Assembly: GCA_001824325.1 (NCBI GenBank)
Contig: MHXC01000040.1
Span: 1-6,212 of the forward strand
DNA: 6,212 nucleotides
Direction: 5' to 3'
From: Parcubacteria group bacterium RIFCSPHIGHO2_01_FULL_47_10b
Lineage (GTDB): Bacteria; Patescibacteriota; Minisyncoccia; 2-01-FULL-47-10
The notes beneath the pieces were generated by a model. That model did no database searches. It had not been told where the DNA came from and was given only the letters and a program-made list of their open reading frames with translations. The position numbers and the translations under genes were made by a program. Below, one piece after another: positions 5,095 to 6,212 of this stretch (its first letter is position 1; each line of letters starts with the position of its first letter).

Positions 5095-5113
5095 CTGTAG
5101 TACATAAACAGGT
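5093..5113. repeat. Short inverted repeat near the right boundary
   Basis: ACCTGT (5093-5098) and ACAGGT (5108-5113) are perfect inverted arms around a 9-nt spacer. They overlap the edge of the long palindrome by two bases and lie 18 bp before the tRNA-end repeat. The geometry would suit a protein-binding or recombinase arm site, but 6-bp arms are also common by chance. Confidence 0.35.
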
Positions 5114-5130
5114 TCTAACATCGTCCAGTG

Positions 5131-5174
5131 CCCGGAGTAGCTTTTTAGAAAACCCCCTATGCATGGCGGTTTTT
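5131..5174 (+). repeat. Right copy of the tRNA 3' end plus trailer-terminator repeat (attR-like)
   Basis: CCCGGAGTAG (5131-5140) repeats the tRNA-Asn 3' end and next three bases exactly. After CTTTTT come AGAAAACC, a CTATG core and TGGCGGTTTTT, as in the left copy. Upstream of 5131 no tRNA arms can be built, so only the tail is present. Confidence 0.65.
5147..5174 (+). terminator. Second, weaker copy of the tRNA-type terminator
   Basis: AGAAAACC and GGTTTTT form the base of a hairpin around a TATGCAT loop. A C-C mismatch (5155 against 5167), where the left copy has a G-C pair, weakens the stem. Five Ts follow it. It ends 66 nt before the mechanosensitive channel -10 box. Confidence 0.55.
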
Positions 5175-5216
5175 GTGGATTATTATATGAAAAAAACTTT
5201 TTCAATTGCTTGGTAC

Positions 5217-5246
5217 TTTTCACGCTGGCGGGATGTATGTTAATAT
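5217..5246 (+). promoter_or_regulatory. Promoter of the MscS-type gene, leaderless
   Basis: TAATAT (5241-5246) is a good -10, with TTTTCA (5217-5222) 18 bp upstream as a moderate -35. The predicted +1 is the A of the ATG at 5253, so the mRNA would have no leader; no Shine-Dalgarno is present, in keeping with that. Confidence 0.55.
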
Positions 5247-5252
5247 AGCAGT

Positions 5253-5828
5253 ATGCCTCTGTTTCAAAAATTTGTTCAAAATATAGCACCATGGTTTTTT
5301 GATCATGGCATAAAAATTGTCGCAATCGTTATTGCCGGCTATCTTATCCGTAAATTTATCGTAGTTTTTATTGAAAAGATCATAAGAAAAATTATTGTTT
5401 CCAACCATTTTTTGACTAAAGAAGCGGAGAGAAAGCGAGAAGACACTCTTATCCGTATTTTCACCGTTTCGCTTGGAATACTTATTTGGCTCCTGGCTCT
5501 TTTGATGATTCTTCAAGAGGTGGGTATCGCCATAGGTCCGCTTCTGGCGGCCGCAGGAATCGCTGGCCTTGCTTTCGGTTTCGGCGGACAGTATCTCATT
5601 CGCGATCTTATCAGCGGCCTTTTTATTATTATGGAAAATCAGTACCGTATTGGAGATGTGGTGTGTTTTGACGGAACGTGCGGGCTGGTTGAAGACATCA
5701 GCATGCGAATGACAACCCTGCGAGATCTTGACGGCATCGTGCATCATGTTCCCCACGGAGAGATCAAAAAGGTGTCGAATCTTTCAAAACAATTTGCAAG
5801 AGTTAATCTGAATATCGGTCTTTCTTAA
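5253..5828 (+). CDS. MscS-family mechanosensitive ion channel, C-terminally short
   Basis: Small-conductance mechanosensitive channel family, an inner-membrane pore that opens under membrane tension to release solutes in osmotic downshock. The 191-aa product has transmembrane segments at about 19-39 and 67-88, then the pore helix region GPLLAAAGIAGLAFGFGGQYLIRDLISGLF (95-124), the Gly/Ala-rich TM3 signature of the family. MENQYRIGDVV (127-137) leads into the beta domain (VEDISMRMTTLRDLDGIVHHVPHGEIKK). The protein stops at VNLNIGLS, exactly where the C-terminal alpha/beta domain should begin; comparable channels run to about 280 residues. No continuation of that domain is seen in the other frames before the next gene. 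It is either a truncated but possibly pore-forming protein or a decaying gene. Expression should be leaderless. Confidence 0.85.
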   Translation: MPLFQKFVQNIAPWFFDHGIKIVAIVIAGYLIRKFIVVFIEKIIRKIIVSNHFLTKEAERKREDTLIRIFTVSLGILIWLLALLMILQEVGIAIGPLLAAAGIAGLAFGFGGQYLIRDLISGLFIIMENQYRIGDVVCFDGTCGLVEDISMRMTTLRDLDGIVHHVPHGEIKKVSNLSKQFARVNLNIGLS

Positions 5829-5830
5829 AA

Positions 5831-5836
5831 TATAAT
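5831..5836 (+). promoter_or_regulatory. -10 box possibly serving the antiporter gene
   Basis: A perfect TATAAT begins 2 nt after the channel stop codon and would start RNA near 5843, about 7 nt before the antiporter ATG. No good -35 is seen, and the A/T-rich setting makes a chance match plausible. Confidence 0.35.
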
Positions 5837-5849
5837 TAGATGGTATTCT

Positions 5850-6212
5850 ATGAAAGTTATGAAATACAATCCTTTTATGTCACGATTATTTCGTTTGAAT
5901 TTAACTATGTTGACGTTTTTAGGCGTATGTATAGGAGGGGTGGCATACGCTTCCGGAGGTTCCGATAGCCTGCAACACGGTGCATTAGCCACACTTCTGT
6001 CTATAGCAGTAATTCTTTTGTTCGCAAAGTTTTCGAGCTTAGTGGAAAAAATTGGCCAGCCATCGGTACTTGGCGAACTCGTAATTGGCATTCTGCTTGG
6101 GAATGCTGCGCTAGTCGGTATTAATGTATTTGAACCTATCAAGTCAGATATATTTATACCATTTTTGGCCGAGCTTGGTGTAATTATCTTATTATTCCAA
6201 GTGGGTTTGGAG
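5850..6212 (+). CDS. Kef-type (CPA2) cation:proton antiporter, N-terminal part
   Basis: Monovalent cation:proton antiporter of the CPA2/Kef family, exchanging K+ or Na+ for H+ across the cytoplasmic membrane. Only the first 121 codons are in the window; the frame is open to the edge. A signal-peptide-like start (hydrophobic 18-31, AYA before SGG at 32-37) precedes the first transporter helix ALATLLSIAVILLFAKFSSL (45-64). The family hallmark KIGQPSVLGELVIGILLGN (67-85) follows, then IFIPFLAELGVIILLFQVGLE (101-121), the start of the next helix pair. Such an extra N-terminal segment occurs in some Kef homologues. The ATG at 5850 is 21 nt after the channel stop, with an in-frame ATG at 5859 as alternative; there is no Shine-Dalgarno. 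Next to a mechanosensitive channel it suggests an ion/osmotic homeostasis pair. Whether a C-terminal TrkA/RCK domain follows is unknown. Confidence 0.88.
   Translation, partial: MKVMKYNPFMSRLFRLNLTMLTFLGVCIGGVAYASGGSDSLQHGALATLLSIAVILLFAKFSSLVEKIGQPSVLGELVIGILLGNAALVGINVFEPIKSDIFIPFLAELGVIILLFQVGLE

Larger units (their letters stand above)
3284..5140. mobile_element. Candidate small integrated element at tRNA-Asn, without integrase
   Basis: Between the tRNA 3' end (CCCGGAGTAG, 3284-3293) and an identical 10-bp copy at 5131-5140 lie three orphan plus-strand genes and a 62-nt inverted repeat. The 3' end of a tRNA gene is the classic attachment site of tyrosine-recombinase elements, which leave an intact tRNA on one side and a copy of the 3' end on the other, as seen here. 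The genes inside use strong Shine-Dalgarno sites, whereas the flanking genes do not. No integrase, relaxase, replication or transposase gene is visible, so this would be a satellite, a cassette mobilised in trans, or a decayed remnant. The direct repeat is short; an ancient tandem duplication of the tRNA tail with loss of the rest is an alternative. Confidence 0.35.

Noticed and set aside
3294..5130. Integron-like cassette array
   Set aside because: No attC-type paired R-sites were found after orphan genes 1 or 2, and the only large palindrome (5033-5094) lacks the simple-site layout of an attC.
5220..5756. 178-aa open frame antisense to the MscS-type gene
   Set aside because: It is a shadow of a clear membrane-protein gene, has low-complexity basic composition and no family likeness.

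Overview
The window looks like a piece of a small-genome bacterium of the Candidate Phyla Radiation (Patescibacteria; a Saccharibacteria- or Parcubacteria-like lineage is my best guess). This is inferred from gene style, not proven. The MutY-type glycosylase is the short, cysteine-poor form without the iron-sulfur cluster. The DsbA-like protein is a single-pass membrane-anchored thioredoxin-fold protein. The chromosomal-style genes have almost no ribosome binding sites, and several sit right behind a -10 box (leaderless or nearly so). All genes read well with the standard code.

Left part (1-3056, all minus strand). In transcription order there is a soluble heptad-repeat coiled-coil protein, an NAD(P)H-dependent FMN reductase-family flavoprotein 14 nt behind it, then, after a hairpin and a separate weak promoter, a DsbA-family thiol oxidoreductase whose 3' end overlaps the start of a MutY-like adenine glycosylase. 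A further partial ORF of unknown function, faintly TPR-like, runs off the left edge. The first pair is driven by a very good promoter (TTGACG, 16 bp, TATAAT) that places the transcript start about 5 nt before the start codon.

Middle part (3057-5180). A tRNA-Asn(GTT) gene on the plus strand is followed by a hairpin terminator. Three plus-strand genes of no recognised family (201, 146 and 133 aa) follow, each with a textbook Shine-Dalgarno sequence, and then a 62-nt compound inverted repeat. At 5131-5174 the last 7 nt of the tRNA, the next three bases and the terminator occur again as an imperfect copy. This bracket (tRNA 3' end plus trailer at both sides of about 1.85 kb), together with the different translation signals inside, suggests a small integrated element or its remnant at the tRNA-Asn gene. 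No integrase is present.

Right part (5180-6212, plus strand). A leaderless MscS-type mechanosensitive channel gene stops early, after the beta domain and without the usual C-terminal alpha/beta domain. It is followed 21 nt later by the start of a Kef-type (CPA2) cation:proton antiporter that runs off the right edge. Together these two suggest an ion and osmotic homeostasis locus.
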